From Bacteroidia bacterium (GTDB lineage: Bacteria; Bacteroidota; Bacteroidia; Flavobacteriales; Flavobacteriaceae), in the NCBI GenBank assembly GCA_030427585.1, contig JAUIBW010000019.1, forward strand, positions 30,208-94,207: a stretch of 64,000 nt of DNA, given 5' to 3'. Shown here one piece after another: positions 8,160 through 17,683 of this stretch. The translations under genes and the position numbers were made by a program. The notes under the pieces are model-generated. The model saw only the letters and a program-made list of their open reading frames with translations. It was not told where the DNA came from and ran no database searches. Every line of letters starts with the position of its first letter. Position 1 is the first letter of the stretch.

Positions 8160-9233
8160 ATGAAAAATATAAATTTAGAAGACTTAGGCTTCAAAGAAAA
8201 ATTACAAAAACACAAAGTTGCTAATCAATTAGATTCCTTTTTGATAGGACGAGTAATTCTGCAACATAGGGAAAGATACATTGTCCTTACAGAACGGGGA
8301 GAAATGGAATCAGAATTATTGGGAAACTTAAGGTATACAGCGCAGAGCAATTTGGATTTTCCTGCCGTTGGTGACTGGGTTGCGTTAATGGAGTATGATA
8401 TAAATAAAGGACTTATACGAGCTGTATATCCAAGAGAATCTTTACTAGTAAGAAAAGCTGTAGGAAAGAAAGGCGAAAAGCAGATAATTGCATCAAATTT
8501 AGATTTTGGGCTCATTGTACAGTCCTTAAATAGAGATTTTAGCATTAATAGGCTCGAACGTTATCTAACAATTTGTAATTCAAGTTCTATCAAACCAATG
8601 ATTATCCTAAGTAAAGTAGATTTGGTTGATGACAAAGAGAAAAGTAGAATAATTTCTTTGGTAAAAGAAAGAGTTAAGAATACTCCGTTGATAATAGTAA
8701 GTAATTATACTGGTGAAGGATTAAGTGATGTTAAAGCAATTCTTGAAAAAGGGAAAACCTACTGTCTTTTAGGTTCTTCCGGGGTTGGTAAATCAACATT
8801 AATTAATAGCATTACTGGTAAAGCTCTTATGAGAACCGATAAAATAAGCGATAGCATTGATAGGGGTAAACATATAACCACACATCGCGAACTTATAGTA
8901 TTGAAAACAGGTGGAATTTTAATAGATAATCCAGGCATTCGGGAAGTAGGAATTATGGATAATGGTGTGGGATTGGAAAAGACATTTGAAAAAATTATAG
9001 ACTTATCAAAACGTTGTAAGTTTAATGATTGCAACCATATAAATACTAAAGGATGCGCTGTTCTAAAAGCCATTGATTCTGGTAAACTAGATAAAAATGT
9101 TTATGAAAATTACATGAAGCTTGAAAGAGAACAAGAGCATCACACCTCTACTACTTTTGAGAAAAGACAAAAAGATAAAGCCTTTGGAAAAATGGTCAAA
9201 AATGTATTAAAGCATAAAAGAAAGGATAAATAG
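8160..9233 (+). CDS. rsgA: Ribosome small-subunit-dependent GTPase A
   Basis: A 357-residue circularly permuted GTPase that checks late maturation of the 30S subunit. In order: an OB-fold N-terminal domain (about 1-95), the G4-type LSKVDLV motif placed before the P-loop, then GSSGVGKSTLIN, the DNPGI motif, and a C-terminal zinc-binding region CKFNDCNHINTKGCAV. Length and order are normal for RsgA, and the C-terminus ends in a lysine-rich tail. Many Bacteroidota carry a second rsgA in the core genome. This copy sits among accessory genes and could be a paralogue. Confidence 0.93.
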   Translation: MKNINLEDLGFKEKLQKHKVANQLDSFLIGRVILQHRERYIVLTERGEMESELLGNLRYTAQSNLDFPAVGDWVALMEYDINKGLIRAVYPRESLLVRKAVGKKGEKQIIASNLDFGLIVQSLNRDFSINRLERYLTICNSSSIKPMIILSKVDLVDDKEKSRIISLVKERVKNTPLIIVSNYTGEGLSDVKAILEKGKTYCLLGSSGVGKSTLINSITGKALMRTDKISDSIDRGKHITTHRELIVLKTGGILIDNPGIREVGIMDNGVGLEKTFEKIIDLSKRCKFNDCNHINTKGCAVLKAIDSGKLDKNVYENYMKLEREQEHHTSTTFEKRQKDKAFGKMVKNVLKHKRKDK

Positions 9234-9477
9234 TAGTAAACATGCTAAAAATAAGGTGATCTAACTATCGTTTATGTAATGCAGGATAAAATACAGAATG
9301 ATATGCTCTAATGATACCGATACAGCTAAATATTATGAACGTTTTTTTGAACTTGTAAAGAACTCGACCAAAAATAAGTAAAGGCACAGGACTTTCATGG
9401 GACGCTAGAATTACCGAAGGTGAAAAGGAAGTACCCAAGCCGTTGAAAGTTATCCAATAGACCTTCAAATCCATAAA

Positions 9478-9731
9478 GACATGCTAGTAACCGAAAAACC
9501 TCTATGGGGTCTAAAAATGCTTTGGCTACTTATTATACTTATAACAAAGGGGGGGCGGTAATCTGTTTGCGAATTGGAGCTTATGAATTTCCAAAAGATT
9601 TTACAGAAATGAACACTCAGGATTTAAGTGCTTTTTTACACCCTGATGATGTTAATCAATTATTGGTCAAATGTATTGAGACCGAAAATATACAATATGA
9701 AGTGTTAAATGCAATTTCAAACAATAGGTAG
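9478..9731 (+). pseudogene. NAD-dependent epimerase/dehydratase remnant
   Basis: Fragments of an extended-SDR epimerase in several frames: KDMLVTEKP, then LYGV-KCFG around the YxxxK site, then AVICLRIGAYEFP and LSAFLHPDDVNQLLVKCIE up to a stop at 9731. The Rossmann N-terminus and the C-terminal end are missing and a frameshift breaks the active-site region. Bases 9240-9477 show no recognisable gene. Confidence 0.6.
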
Positions 9732-9877
9732 AAAAGACTTGATATATCAGGATCAAAAGGAAAAGCAGGATATAGCCCAAAAGAGGATGCCTTTGAAATG
9801 CATAAGTAATATTGAGACTACCGCTTATACGAAACGATGGGTAGGGGAGCAAACTAATACTATTATAAATTATTGTG

Positions 9878-10049
9878 AGTTTTTATGAAAACAAACTTAA
9901 AAAATTAAAAGCAAATCTTGAGTTCATCAAAGCTAAAAACAACGATATTCTTCTAAAAGCGGAAAAAGGTATACAAAGCCAAAATGGCTTTGGAACAACT
10001 ACGGAGGCATATCAATAAAACAAAATTTAATGAGATTTGGAGGGGATGA
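9878..10049 (+). pseudogene. RteC-like conjugative-element regulator, N-terminal remnant
   Basis: Frames 9878-9982 (SFYENKLKKLKANLEFIKAK and onward to KAEKGIQ) and then, shifted, MALEQLRRHINKTKFNEIW resemble the start of RteC-family proteins from Bacteroidota conjugative transposons. A stop follows at 10047. The matching C-terminal part lies 7.6 kb away at 17.7-18.0 kb. Confidence 0.55.
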
Positions 10050-10471
10050 ACTATATCAAGCATCTCAATGACATATTTGAGAAATTTTCCAAGAATAGTT
10101 GCTTGAACCCAACTCATGTAAATTTGTATGTTGCGTCGTTTCAAATCTGGAACAACAATTTCTTTAAAGATGAATTTTATATCAATCGTGAAGAAGTGAT
10201 GGGATTCTCAAAGATTGGTTCAAAATCAATCTATCACCGATGTGTCAAAGAACTGAACCATTGGAAATATTTGCTGTACACACCATTTCACAATACGTTT
10301 AAGGGAAACCATATCAAGATGTTCAACTTTGGAACAAGTACCGAACAAGCTCTGAACCCAAATCGTACCAAAATCGAGACAAGTATTGGACAAGCATTGG
10401 TACCTATAAACAAACATATACAAACTATAGAAAACAGTAAAAACGAATACATATCTCAACGAAACTGTTGA
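10046..10471 (+). CDS. Helix-turn-helix protein typical of Bacteroidota mobile elements
   Basis: A 142-residue protein starting at the ATG at 10046, after AGGGG. MNYIKHLNDIFEKFSKNSCL, NPTHVNLYVASFQIWNNNFF and EVMGFSKIGSKSIYHRCVKE resemble winged-helix proteins encoded by Bacteroidota integrative elements, possibly with a replication or regulatory role. The C-terminal 40 residues are low-complexity and diverge, so the tail may be altered. It lies between an RteC remnant and an integrase remnant, which supports a mobile-element origin. It may no longer be functional. Confidence 0.6.
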   Translation: MNYIKHLNDIFEKFSKNSCLNPTHVNLYVASFQIWNNNFFKDEFYINREEVMGFSKIGSKSIYHRCVKELNHWKYLLYTPFHNTFKGNHIKMFNFGTSTEQALNPNRTKIETSIGQALVPINKHIQTIENSKNEYISQRNC

Positions 10472-10492
10472 TTTATGTGAAATAAGAAAAAA

Positions 10493-10625
10493 CTTAACAT
10501 TCCAATTGACACTGTTTCAAAATTATTAGGTCATTCGACGCATATCAACTACACAGATTTATGCTAAAGTTATCGAAAGAAAGGTTAGTGATGATATGCA
10601 AAGACTTAAAATTGATTTACAATAA
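10493..10625 (+). pseudogene. Tyrosine recombinase (integrase) C-terminal remnant
   Basis: Two frames encode LNIPIDTVSKLLGHSTHINY and then TQIYAKVIERKVSDDMQRLK ending in a stop. These are the LGHS box and the catalytic-tyrosine region (TQIYAKV) of a tyrosine recombinase, with a frameshift between them. The rest of the integrase is missing. Confidence 0.75.
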
Positions 10626-10789
10626 CTAAGTATACCTTTACAAAATAAAGTATGATATGGTATTATCAACCTAATCTTTTTGCAACAGATATACTCGGTT
10701 AATTGATTTTGGTACCAGTAGTTAAAATTTATTATCTTTCTTGGTATAAAAACTTACTTGAGCTATTAAGTTTTACTCTAATAAAATTG

Positions 10790-11548
10790 ATGAAAAATTT
10801 AGAAAAAATAGAATTAGAATATTATCAAGTTTTACAAGAACAAGATTTTGATGAATCAAATTTAGATTACACTATTTTTGAAAAATACAGACCTTTTTTG
10901 AATCAAATGGCACAAGTTAAAAATAGTGGCTTAACGGTATTTGATTTGCATACAAAAGAACATATTTTTAATTCTTATAACTTAAGTAATCTTTTTGGTT
11001 ATGATTTGAGTAACATTGATACAAATTATTACAATTCAAGAATTCATCCAAGTGATTTTGCCTTGTTACTAAATATTGGAATTTCTGTACTTAAGCACTC
11101 TTATAAACTACCCATTTCAGAAAGAAAGGATTATAAGTTACAAAATGAATATCGAGTATTAAATTCACAAAATAATTATACTCGAATTATTGAGCAATTT
11201 CAAATTCTAGAATTAGATGAAAAAGGAAATTTTTGGTTGGCTTTGAGCACTATGGATATTTCTCCAAATCAAGAAGAATATAATGGTGTTAGGAGCCAAT
11301 GGATTAATATAAAGACAGGAGAAATTAACGTTGATTTTTTTATAGATAAGAAGAATACCAAGTTATCCAATAGAGAAAACCAAATATTATCCTATGTTAA
11401 TGATGGAATGTTAAGCAAAGAAATATCCGAAAAGCTTTCTATAAGTGTACATACGGTTAATACCCATAGGCAGAATATCCTTAAAAAACTTGGAGCAAAT
11501 AGCTCAATTGAAGCCATAAAATTTGCTCAAGAATTGAATTTGGTTTAA
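10790..11548 (+). CDS. LuxR-type transcriptional regulator with PAS-like sensor domain
   Basis: A 252-residue protein counted from the ATG at 10790; upstream in-frame codons are possible but less likely. The N-terminal ~180 residues resemble a PAS fold (FDLHTKEHIFNSYNLSNLFG, RIHPSDFALLL, EYRVLNSQNNYTRIIEQFQI), a pattern seen in Bacteroidota one-component regulators. The C-terminal ~60 residues are a LuxR helix-turn-helix (LSNRENQILSYVNDG, SKEISEKLSISVHTVNTHRQ). It is 91 bases upstream of a TonB-dependent receptor gene, with a small palindrome between, and probably regulates it. The signal is unknown. Confidence 0.82.
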   Translation: MKNLEKIELEYYQVLQEQDFDESNLDYTIFEKYRPFLNQMAQVKNSGLTVFDLHTKEHIFNSYNLSNLFGYDLSNIDTNYYNSRIHPSDFALLLNIGISVLKHSYKLPISERKDYKLQNEYRVLNSQNNYTRIIEQFQILELDEKGNFWLALSTMDISPNQEEYNGVRSQWINIKTGEINVDFFIDKKNTKLSNRENQILSYVNDGMLSKEISEKLSISVHTVNTHRQNILKKLGANSSIEAIKFAQELNLV

Positions 11549-11566
11549 AAATAGGCTTCAAAAATT

Positions 11567-11580
11567 ACTGATAAATCAGT
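11567..11580. promoter_or_regulatory. Palindrome, possible operator
   Basis: ACTGAT-AA-ATCAGT, perfect 6-base arms between the LuxR-type regulator gene and the TonB receptor gene. It could be the regulator's binding site or a chance palindrome. Confidence 0.25.
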
Positions 11581-11642
11581 ATGGCAGATTGTTTGGACTA
11601 ACTCTAATTTAGCATCAAATTTTAATTGTAAAAATTATATTG

Positions 11643-13976
11643 ATGATGCAAATAAGAGTCCTGTTTACTTTTCTTTTTATTTTCGCTTTTTCCTATTCGC
11701 AAGATATTACTCAAACTATTAAAGGTAAAGTTGTTGATGAATCTTCTCAAGAATCACTTCCGTTTGCTACAATAATAATTATGGATTCAGATCCAGTTAT
11801 AGGAACAACATCTGATATTGACGGAAATTTTAGTTTAGAAAATGTACCTATAGGTAGGTATAATTTAAAAATATCTTATTTAGGATATGAACCTATTATT
11901 AAACCAGAAGTAGTTGTTACATCTTCTAAAGAAGTTGTGCTAACCATTGCACTCAAAGAAAACGCATACTCATTAGATGAGATAGTTATTAAGCCTAAAG
12001 TAATAAAAGAAATGCCCATTAATAAAATGGCAACAGTTAGTGCAAGAATGTTAAGTATTGAGGAGGCCAACAGATATGCAGGTGGTTTTGACGACCCAGC
12101 TCGTCTGGCTTCATCTTTCCCTGGTGTAGCAAGCAGTATTGGTAACAACGCCATTGTTATTAGAGGTAATGCACCTAAATATTTACAATGGAAAATCGAA
12201 GGTGTAGAAATGCCAAATCCCAATCACTTTGCAGATTTGGCTACATTTGGCGGTGGTGGATTAACAGCTTTAAGCAGCAATTTATTGGCAAACTCCGATT
12301 TTTTTACCGGAGCATTTCCTGCAGAATATAATAATGCACTTTCAGGTGTTTTTGATATACAAATGAGAAATGGAAACAGTTCAGAGTTTGAGCACAGCAT
12401 AGAAGTCGGAGCGATAGGGATTGATTTTGCGTCAGAAGGGCCATTAAGCAAAAGAAACAACTCATCGTATCTCGTAAATTACAGATATTCCGCATTGGGT
12501 CTTATTGCACCTTTACTACCTGAAAATGCTCAAGGAACAGATTATCAAGACCTATCTTTTAAAATCAAATTACCTACAAAAAAGGCGGGACTCTTTTCAT
12601 TATGGGGAATAGGCTTAATAGATAAGTCTGGAAATAAACCAGAAACTGATGTTGAGAACCAAAACTATTATCAAGATATTGAAAAACAGAATGTTAAACA
12701 ATTTATGGGAGCATTTGGTGTAAACCATAGATTGACAGTTGAAAATTCGGCGTATGTAAACTCTACTTTGGCAATTTCAGCAAATGGTATTGACCAAAAA
12801 ACAGATAGACTTGATAATTCTTTGCAATTGCATCCACAAAATGAAATTAATAACACCTACTACAACATTGTTTTTAAATCTTTTCTCAACAAAAAATTCA
12901 GTTCAAAACACACCAACAGAACAGGGTTAGTAATCAGAGGTATGAACTATGGTTTAAGTTTAAAAGAAAATGATAATACAAACAATTTGGCCACAGTAGT
13001 TTCTGAAAACGGATTTAGCACATTAATTTCTGCCTATTCAAGTTCTTTATTTTATTTTAAAAATTGGCAAATAAATGCAGGACTAAATACACAATTATTT
13101 ACATTAAACAATAATTTCACAATTGAGCCACGTCTCGGGTTAAGTTACCGATTAAACGAAAATAACAAGATAAGTTTTGGTTATGGTTTGCATAGCAGAA
13201 TAGAACCTCTAAATATTTATTTTGCAAATACAGTAAACTCAACTTTACCACAAGCTAATAAAGACTTGGATTTCTCAAAAGCACATCATTTAGTGTTAGC
13301 GTATGATTGGAATATTTCAGAAAAATTACATTTAAAAATAGAACCTTATTTTCAGTACTTATATAATATTCCTGTAGTAGAAAATAGTACGAACTCACTT
13401 TTAAATTTACATAATGATTGGTTTGTTAATGATGCCTATGTAAATAATGGCAAAGGACAAAATTATGGTATAGATTTAACGCTAGAGCAGTATATAAATA
13501 ATGGTTTTTATTATTTAATCTCTGCGTCTGTATTTGATTCTAAATATAAAACAGATATAGACGTTTGGTATAATACACGATTTAATAAAAATTATCTTTT
13601 TAATGCTTTGGCGGGTAAAGAATTTAGAATTGGTAAGAATAAAAAAAACTTATTTGGTGTTAATTTAAGGATGAGTGTTCAAGGAGGTGATAGATATTCG
13701 GTTATAGACCAAACCAATTCGACATTAGAACAAGATGTGGTTTATAATGAAATAACTCCATTTACAGAGCAAACAAAAACATCATTTGTTACTCACTTCA
13801 CTATTAACTATGAATGGTATAAAAAGAAAACAACACAGAAACTATCTTTAAAAATATTGAATGCTACAAATTATAAAGAATTTTTAGGGCATCGATACAA
13901 CATTAAAACAAATAAAGTTGATGAATACAGGGAAGCATTGATAGTTCCAAATATTAGTTATAAAATCTCTTTTTAA
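11643..13976 (+). CDS. TonB-dependent outer-membrane receptor with carboxypeptidase-like domain
   Basis: A 777-residue outer-membrane protein from the ATG at 11643. A signal peptide (MMQIRVLFTFLFIFAFSYS) is followed by a CarboxypepD-regulatory-like beta-sandwich (GKVVDESSQESLPFATI, residues about 25-105). Then comes a plug domain (LASSFPGVASSIGNNAIVIR) and a beta barrel ending in the aromatic residue F. It would import an unidentified substrate with TonB-ExbBD energy. No SusD partner is nearby, so it is not a typical polysaccharide locus. The preceding LuxR-type gene is a plausible regulator. Confidence 0.88.
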   Translation: MMQIRVLFTFLFIFAFSYSQDITQTIKGKVVDESSQESLPFATIIIMDSDPVIGTTSDIDGNFSLENVPIGRYNLKISYLGYEPIIKPEVVVTSSKEVVLTIALKENAYSLDEIVIKPKVIKEMPINKMATVSARMLSIEEANRYAGGFDDPARLASSFPGVASSIGNNAIVIRGNAPKYLQWKIEGVEMPNPNHFADLATFGGGGLTALSSNLLANSDFFTGAFPAEYNNALSGVFDIQMRNGNSSEFEHSIEVGAIGIDFASEGPLSKRNNSSYLVNYRYSALGLIAPLLPENAQGTDYQDLSFKIKLPTKKAGLFSLWGIGLIDKSGNKPETDVENQNYYQDIEKQNVKQFMGAFGVNHRLTVENSAYVNSTLAISANGIDQKTDRLDNSLQLHPQNEINNTYYNIVFKSFLNKKFSSKHTNRTGLVIRGMNYGLSLKENDNTNNLATVVSENGFSTLISAYSSSLFYFKNWQINAGLNTQLFTLNNNFTIEPRLGLSYRLNENNKISFGYGLHSRIEPLNIYFANTVNSTLPQANKDLDFSKAHHLVLAYDWNISEKLHLKIEPYFQYLYNIPVVENSTNSLLNLHNDWFVNDAYVNNGKGQNYGIDLTLEQYINNGFYYLISASVFDSKYKTDIDVWYNTRFNKNYLFNALAGKEFRIGKNKKNLFGVNLRMSVQGGDRYSVIDQTNSTLEQDVVYNEITPFTEQTKTSFVTHFTINYEWYKKKTTQKLSLKILNATNYKEFLGHRYNIKTNKVDEYREALIVPNISYKISF

Positions 13977-13995
13977 GTAAAACAGATAATCTAGA

Positions 13996-14162
13996 TTAGT
14001 AATTCTTTAACCACAAAGAAATAGCACCTAGAGTTAAGGACTCTATAAGCAGGGGAATGATGGTATTATTAAAACTGAACCCGATTAAAATTCCTAAAGG
14101 AACAGAAATGAAAGTAGACAATGACTCAACAACAGAACTTCCTATTCCTGCAACCTCCCCCT
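13996..14162 (-). pseudogene. MFS drug transporter C-terminal remnant (second copy)
   Basis: The minus strand encodes GEVAGIGSSVVESLSTFISV and then PLGILIGFSFNNTIIPLL before a stop at 13996. This is the same C-terminal Bcr/CflA segment seen in the degraded transporter at 2.1-2.9 kb, but from a different gene. The rest is missing. Confidence 0.6.
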
Positions 14163-14239
14163 AGAGGTTTTATATTACTAAAGCGTTTAAATTTCTAAAA
14201 AGAATACCAACAAAATAAGGATATAACGAGATATATCAT

Positions 14240-14462
14240 AACTATCCAAAAGCTTAAACTCTACAATGAAAAACTAGTAGAAATTGAACATAGGATTGTC
14301 AAAGCCAGTCTAACCAAATGTTCTATCCCACAACGTAAAACTATTTTCGAATTTATTAATGAAGCTGTACCACATGGATACCATGATATTTCATACTTTA
14401 CCAGATTGTTTAAAAAGCAAACGGGATATTCGCCAAAAACATTTCGTCAAAAGTTTAAATAA
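14240..14462 (+). pseudogene. AraC-family regulator C-terminal remnant
   Basis: The frame ending at 14462 reads GYHDISYFTRLFKKQTGYSP and KTFRQKFK, the second helix-turn-helix and C-terminus of an AraC-type regulator. Upstream residues (KTIFEFINEAVPH) no longer fit the first helix-turn-helix, and no start or sensor domain is visible. Confidence 0.65.
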
Positions 14463-14511
14463 ATCCTATTTTATTAGACTTTTGTCCTAACTTCTAAAAT
14501 TTCTTTGAATG

Positions 14512-14519
14512 TAATTTTG
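14512..14519 (+). promoter_or_regulatory. Putative -7 box upstream of the DUF2938 gene
   Basis: TAATTTTG matches TAnnTTTG 46 bases before the start codon. A TTTG at 14481-14484 is the only -33 candidate and is spaced too far away, so support is moderate. Confidence 0.35.
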
Positions 14520-14564
14520 TTGAATACTAAAATTTAGTTTAAACAATAAAATTTCACAAAAGAA

Positions 14565-15056
14565 ATGAGTGTTATTAAAATTTTAATTGTAGGCATTGGC
14601 GCGACCTTTGCCATGGATATTTGGAGCTATGTTTTGAATTTGTTTGGTATCACGTCTCTTGATTATAAAATTGTTGGCAGGTGGATAGGAAGTATTCCTA
14701 AAGGCAGGTTTTTTCATAACAAAATAATGGATACCCCTCCAATACAAAATGAATTATTTTTAGGCTGGGTTTCTCACTACCTAATTGGTATTGCTTTTGC
14801 TTTTTTGTTATTTGTAATTTATAGTAAGGATTGGTTTGAAAAACCTACTTTAATGCCAGCAATAATAATAGGAATTGTAACTATTATTGCTCCTTTTTTT
14901 ATCATGCAACCTGCATTTGGTTTTGGTGTGGCTTGTTCAAAATTACCAGATCCAAATATCATTCGATTTAAAAGCTTTATGGCTCATTTAGTTTATGGGT
15001 TTGGGTTGTATGGAGCTGCTATTTTGTTCAATATGATTGAAAAAGTCTTTAAATAA
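14565..15056 (+). CDS. DUF2938 family integral membrane protein
   Basis: A 163-residue inner-membrane protein with about four hydrophobic helices. It carries conserved DUF2938 features: GIGATFAMDIWSYVLNLFGI at the N-terminus, RWIGSIPKGRFFH, a GWVSHYLIGIAFAFLL helix, and FFIMQPAFGFGVACSKLPDP. Function is unknown for the family. It follows an AraC remnant, and family members often sit next to AraC regulators. The gene appears intact and to have its own promoter. Confidence 0.82.
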   Translation: MSVIKILIVGIGATFAMDIWSYVLNLFGITSLDYKIVGRWIGSIPKGRFFHNKIMDTPPIQNELFLGWVSHYLIGIAFAFLLFVIYSKDWFEKPTLMPAIIIGIVTIIAPFFIMQPAFGFGVACSKLPDPNIIRFKSFMAHLVYGFGLYGAAILFNMIEKVFK

Positions 15057-15069
15057 TGAAAAAAAAGAT

Positions 15070-15718
15070 TCAGGTTGTTAGATATGCTTACAATGGTATG
15101 GCATGTTGAACGCCATTGATCCTTATGAGGTCTTACGTTGTCTTGAAAATGTAACCATTATGTAAAATATGATATTAACGACATAAAAAAGCCGACATAT
15201 TATTACTACTGGGTTCAGCTATTTCTTTCATAAAAGAAATGAAAGATGCAGAAGTGCTTGATTGGATAAAGACCATAAATGAACTTACAAGTAAAACGGT
15301 AACAATTTGTAGCGGTTCTATCATCTTGGCGCAACAGGTTTGTTAAAAGGAAAAGAAGTAACTTTACATTGAAAATCTTTAAGCTTATTATCATCTTATT
15401 ATAATTGATGCTACACCAAAAGAAGAGAGAATTTTAACGCAAGGAAAATATATTACGAGTGCAGGAGTTTTGGCAGGTATAGATATGGCATTATATCTTG
15501 CCAGAGAAATTAAATGAGAAATAGAAGCTAAAGTTTCACAATTAGTTATTGAGTATGATCCAAAACCAATGTCTAATTCAGGAAATTACCAAACCGCAAA
15601 GCAAAATACTATTGATAATGCAGAAAGTATATTAGTTAATACACCTAGAAAGGGTTTAAGTCTTAAGGAATTTGTAAGATATCGCAAAACATTGTTGAAG
15701 TTGAAAAAAAACATTTAA
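15070..15718 (+). pseudogene. DJ-1/PfpI family protein, frameshifted
   Basis: Successive frames match a DJ-1/PfpI-type protein: MLNAIDPYEVLRCLENVTIM, KEMKDAEVLDWIKTINELTS, KTVTICSGSIIL (the cysteine-elbow region), then ILTQGKYITSAGVLAGIDMA and LYLAREIK, with several frame breaks and in-frame stops. A further segment up to 15718 reads as the C-terminal extension (YDPKPMSNSGNYQTAKQNTI). Confidence 0.7.
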
Positions 15719-15761
15719 ACTTTTTGGTAAATAAAAAGTCTTATTAACAAAAATAATACAA

Positions 15762-16475
15762 ATGGATAAAAAAAATAAAGAAGCCAGACTTGCAGGATTG
15801 GTTTACCTATTATTAATATTATTTGGCATTATTAGCCTTATTATTATACCTTCAAAAATAATTGTTTGGGAAGACTCAGAGAGAACGCTTCAAAATTTAC
15901 GTAGTTTTGAACAACTTTTTCGTGTAGGCATTGCTACTGATGTAATTACATTTCTTATATATATAATATTACCACTATTATTATATAAACTTCTTAATGT
16001 AGTTCATAAAAGTAATGCTATTTTTATGGTAACCTTTGCATTATTAAGTGTACCACTATCATTTTCTAACCTTTTTAATAAGTTATCAATATTAGATATT
16101 TTAGAAAAAACAAAGTCAGCAGGCGAAGGGATAACATTAGAATTAGCAAATAATGTAATGTTATATTTTGAATCTTACTACAACGGAATACAACTTTCTC
16201 AAGTATTCTGGGGTTTATGGTTATTGCCTTTTGGTTATTTGGTTTTTAAATCAGAATTTCTACCTAAAATATTGGGAATTATATTAATGTTAGGATGTTT
16301 TGGATATCTAACCGTGTTTTTTGGGAAAATACTAATAGTTGAGATTAATAATTATCCAATATTCAAATACCTAAAATTACCTGCCTCAATTGGTGAAATA
16401 GGTATATGCTTATGGTTGTTAGTTTTTGGTGCAAGAAATAAAATAGCTTCTAAAAAAAGAAGTTTAACAGAATAA
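15762..16475 (+). CDS. DUF4386 family integral membrane protein
   Basis: A 237-residue membrane protein with about six hydrophobic helices. It matches DUF4386: an N-terminal ARLAGLVYLLLILFGI, a middle GIQLSQVFWGLWLLPFGYLV helix followed by FKSEFLPKILGIILML, and a C-terminal IGEIGICLWLLVFGAR helix. The role is unknown. It starts just after the DJ-1 remnant and ends 5 bases before another small membrane protein gene, so the two are probably co-transcribed. Confidence 0.85.
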   Translation: MDKKNKEARLAGLVYLLLILFGIISLIIIPSKIIVWEDSERTLQNLRSFEQLFRVGIATDVITFLIYIILPLLLYKLLNVVHKSNAIFMVTFALLSVPLSFSNLFNKLSILDILEKTKSAGEGITLELANNVMLYFESYYNGIQLSQVFWGLWLLPFGYLVFKSEFLPKILGIILMLGCFGYLTVFFGKILIVEINNYPIFKYLKLPASIGEIGICLWLLVFGARNKIASKKRSLTE

Positions 16476-16480
16476 TTCAT

Positions 16481-16864
16481 ATGGGCAAAATCACTATAAT
16501 AAAAGTTTTGGTCTCTATGCTCTGTGTAATTCTGGTATTTCATTTTTTGGTAATCACAGGACATATTCCCTATGATAAAGTATGGGCAGGGAGACTTACA
16601 TCTCAGGAAGAAATGTTGCGTTTTGAACTATTTTCAATAACCTTAAATGTGTTTATAATAGGCGTCCTTATTAAAAAATACAAATTCATAAAAAAGGAAA
16701 GAACTAACAAAGTTGTAGATGTTTTAATCTGGTTTTTTGCTGTATTTTTTTGTTTAAACACTCTAGGAAATCTATTTGCCAGAAGTTTAATAGAGCTAAT
16801 CTTTGGAACGCTCTTTACGCTTACCCTGTGTGTTTTATGTGTTTTACTGGTAATAAAAAAATAG
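16481..16864 (+). CDS. Small integral membrane protein, unknown family
   Basis: A 127-residue protein with four predicted hydrophobic helices (about residues 7-25, 49-66, 78-96 and 102-123) and a short charged loop after helix 2 (KKYKFIKKERTNK). I do not recognise the family. It begins 5 bases after the DUF4386 gene and is probably translated from the same message. Bases 16865-17223 downstream hold no gene that I can identify. Confidence 0.6.
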   Translation: MGKITIIKVLVSMLCVILVFHFLVITGHIPYDKVWAGRLTSQEEMLRFELFSITLNVFIIGVLIKKYKFIKKERTNKVVDVLIWFFAVFFCLNTLGNLFARSLIELIFGTLFTLTLCVLCVLLVIKK

Positions 16865-17223
16865 CTACCTCTAAATAAATCTTAATTAAAAAGAATCTTA
16901 TAAGACTTGTCCTATTGAATTTTTCCGAAACAAGAAGACACAGTATAAAACTATGAAGCGTTATACCTCAAGAATACTTAAACTGTAAGTCCAATCCCGA
17001 ATCTTTTACCATTTTAGAAATGATTAGGCATTTTTTATAAGAGGAACACCTTATTTCATTATAAGATAATTGAAAATCGCAGAAATTTTAGAGATTATCA
17101 ATCTTCTTAGAACGGAATAAAATATTCAGATTTAACCAATGAATTAGAATTTGCAGGAAAATATAGGACAGACTTTTTGAATATGGTTGAAAAATTGGAT
17201 GATACTTATATAGAACTCAAAAA

Positions 17224-17555
17224 AATAATGGAAAATGGCAGCTGGCTTCTAAAGTTGGATACCCTATATAGACTAATGAGTACGCAGAATCATATCTAGT
17301 TGTAGTGACCGACGGAAGCTTATATTTTACTTCTAATTGTCCTGGTAGTTTAGGCAAACGTGATATTTATCGAGTGCAATATTTAGGTAATGGAAGGTTT
17401 GATGTTCCGGTAAATATTGGTTCACAAGTTAATTCAGAAAAAAATCAGCGAAGCACCTATGGTTTCAGCAGACGAAAACTTTTTAATTCTCGCAAATACC
17501 TATACCGATAAAAAAGGGAATGAAAAAATAACCCAATTTGGCATAGAGAATTAGT
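17224..17555 (+). pseudogene. PD40 (WD40-like beta-propeller) protein remnant
   Basis: Frame pieces read NGKWQLASKVGYPI, then TDGSLYFTSNCPGSLGKRDI and NIGSQVNSEKNQ, then after a frameshift APMVSADENFLILANTYTDK. These are PD40 blades (the LYFTS...G..DIY motif) of a periplasmic beta-propeller protein. Stops and shifts show that it is decayed. Confidence 0.6.
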
Positions 17556-17683
17556 GGGTTACTAATATGGAAAGTTTTATTAAAGAAACAACTTCGTACA
17601 TGAATATTCAAACTATAGAAGATACAAGAGTCTTATATGATAAATAAGCAAGGAGGCTTTTCCAGATTTTTCACAACGTGTGC

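Noticed and set aside
9265..9474. Minus-strand 69-codon frame near the epimerase remnant
   Set aside because: No family resemblance, and plus-strand decay products explain the region better.
16865..17223. Possible AraC or other gene fragments
   Set aside because: Short stretches look protein-like, but none is long or specific enough to name a family.
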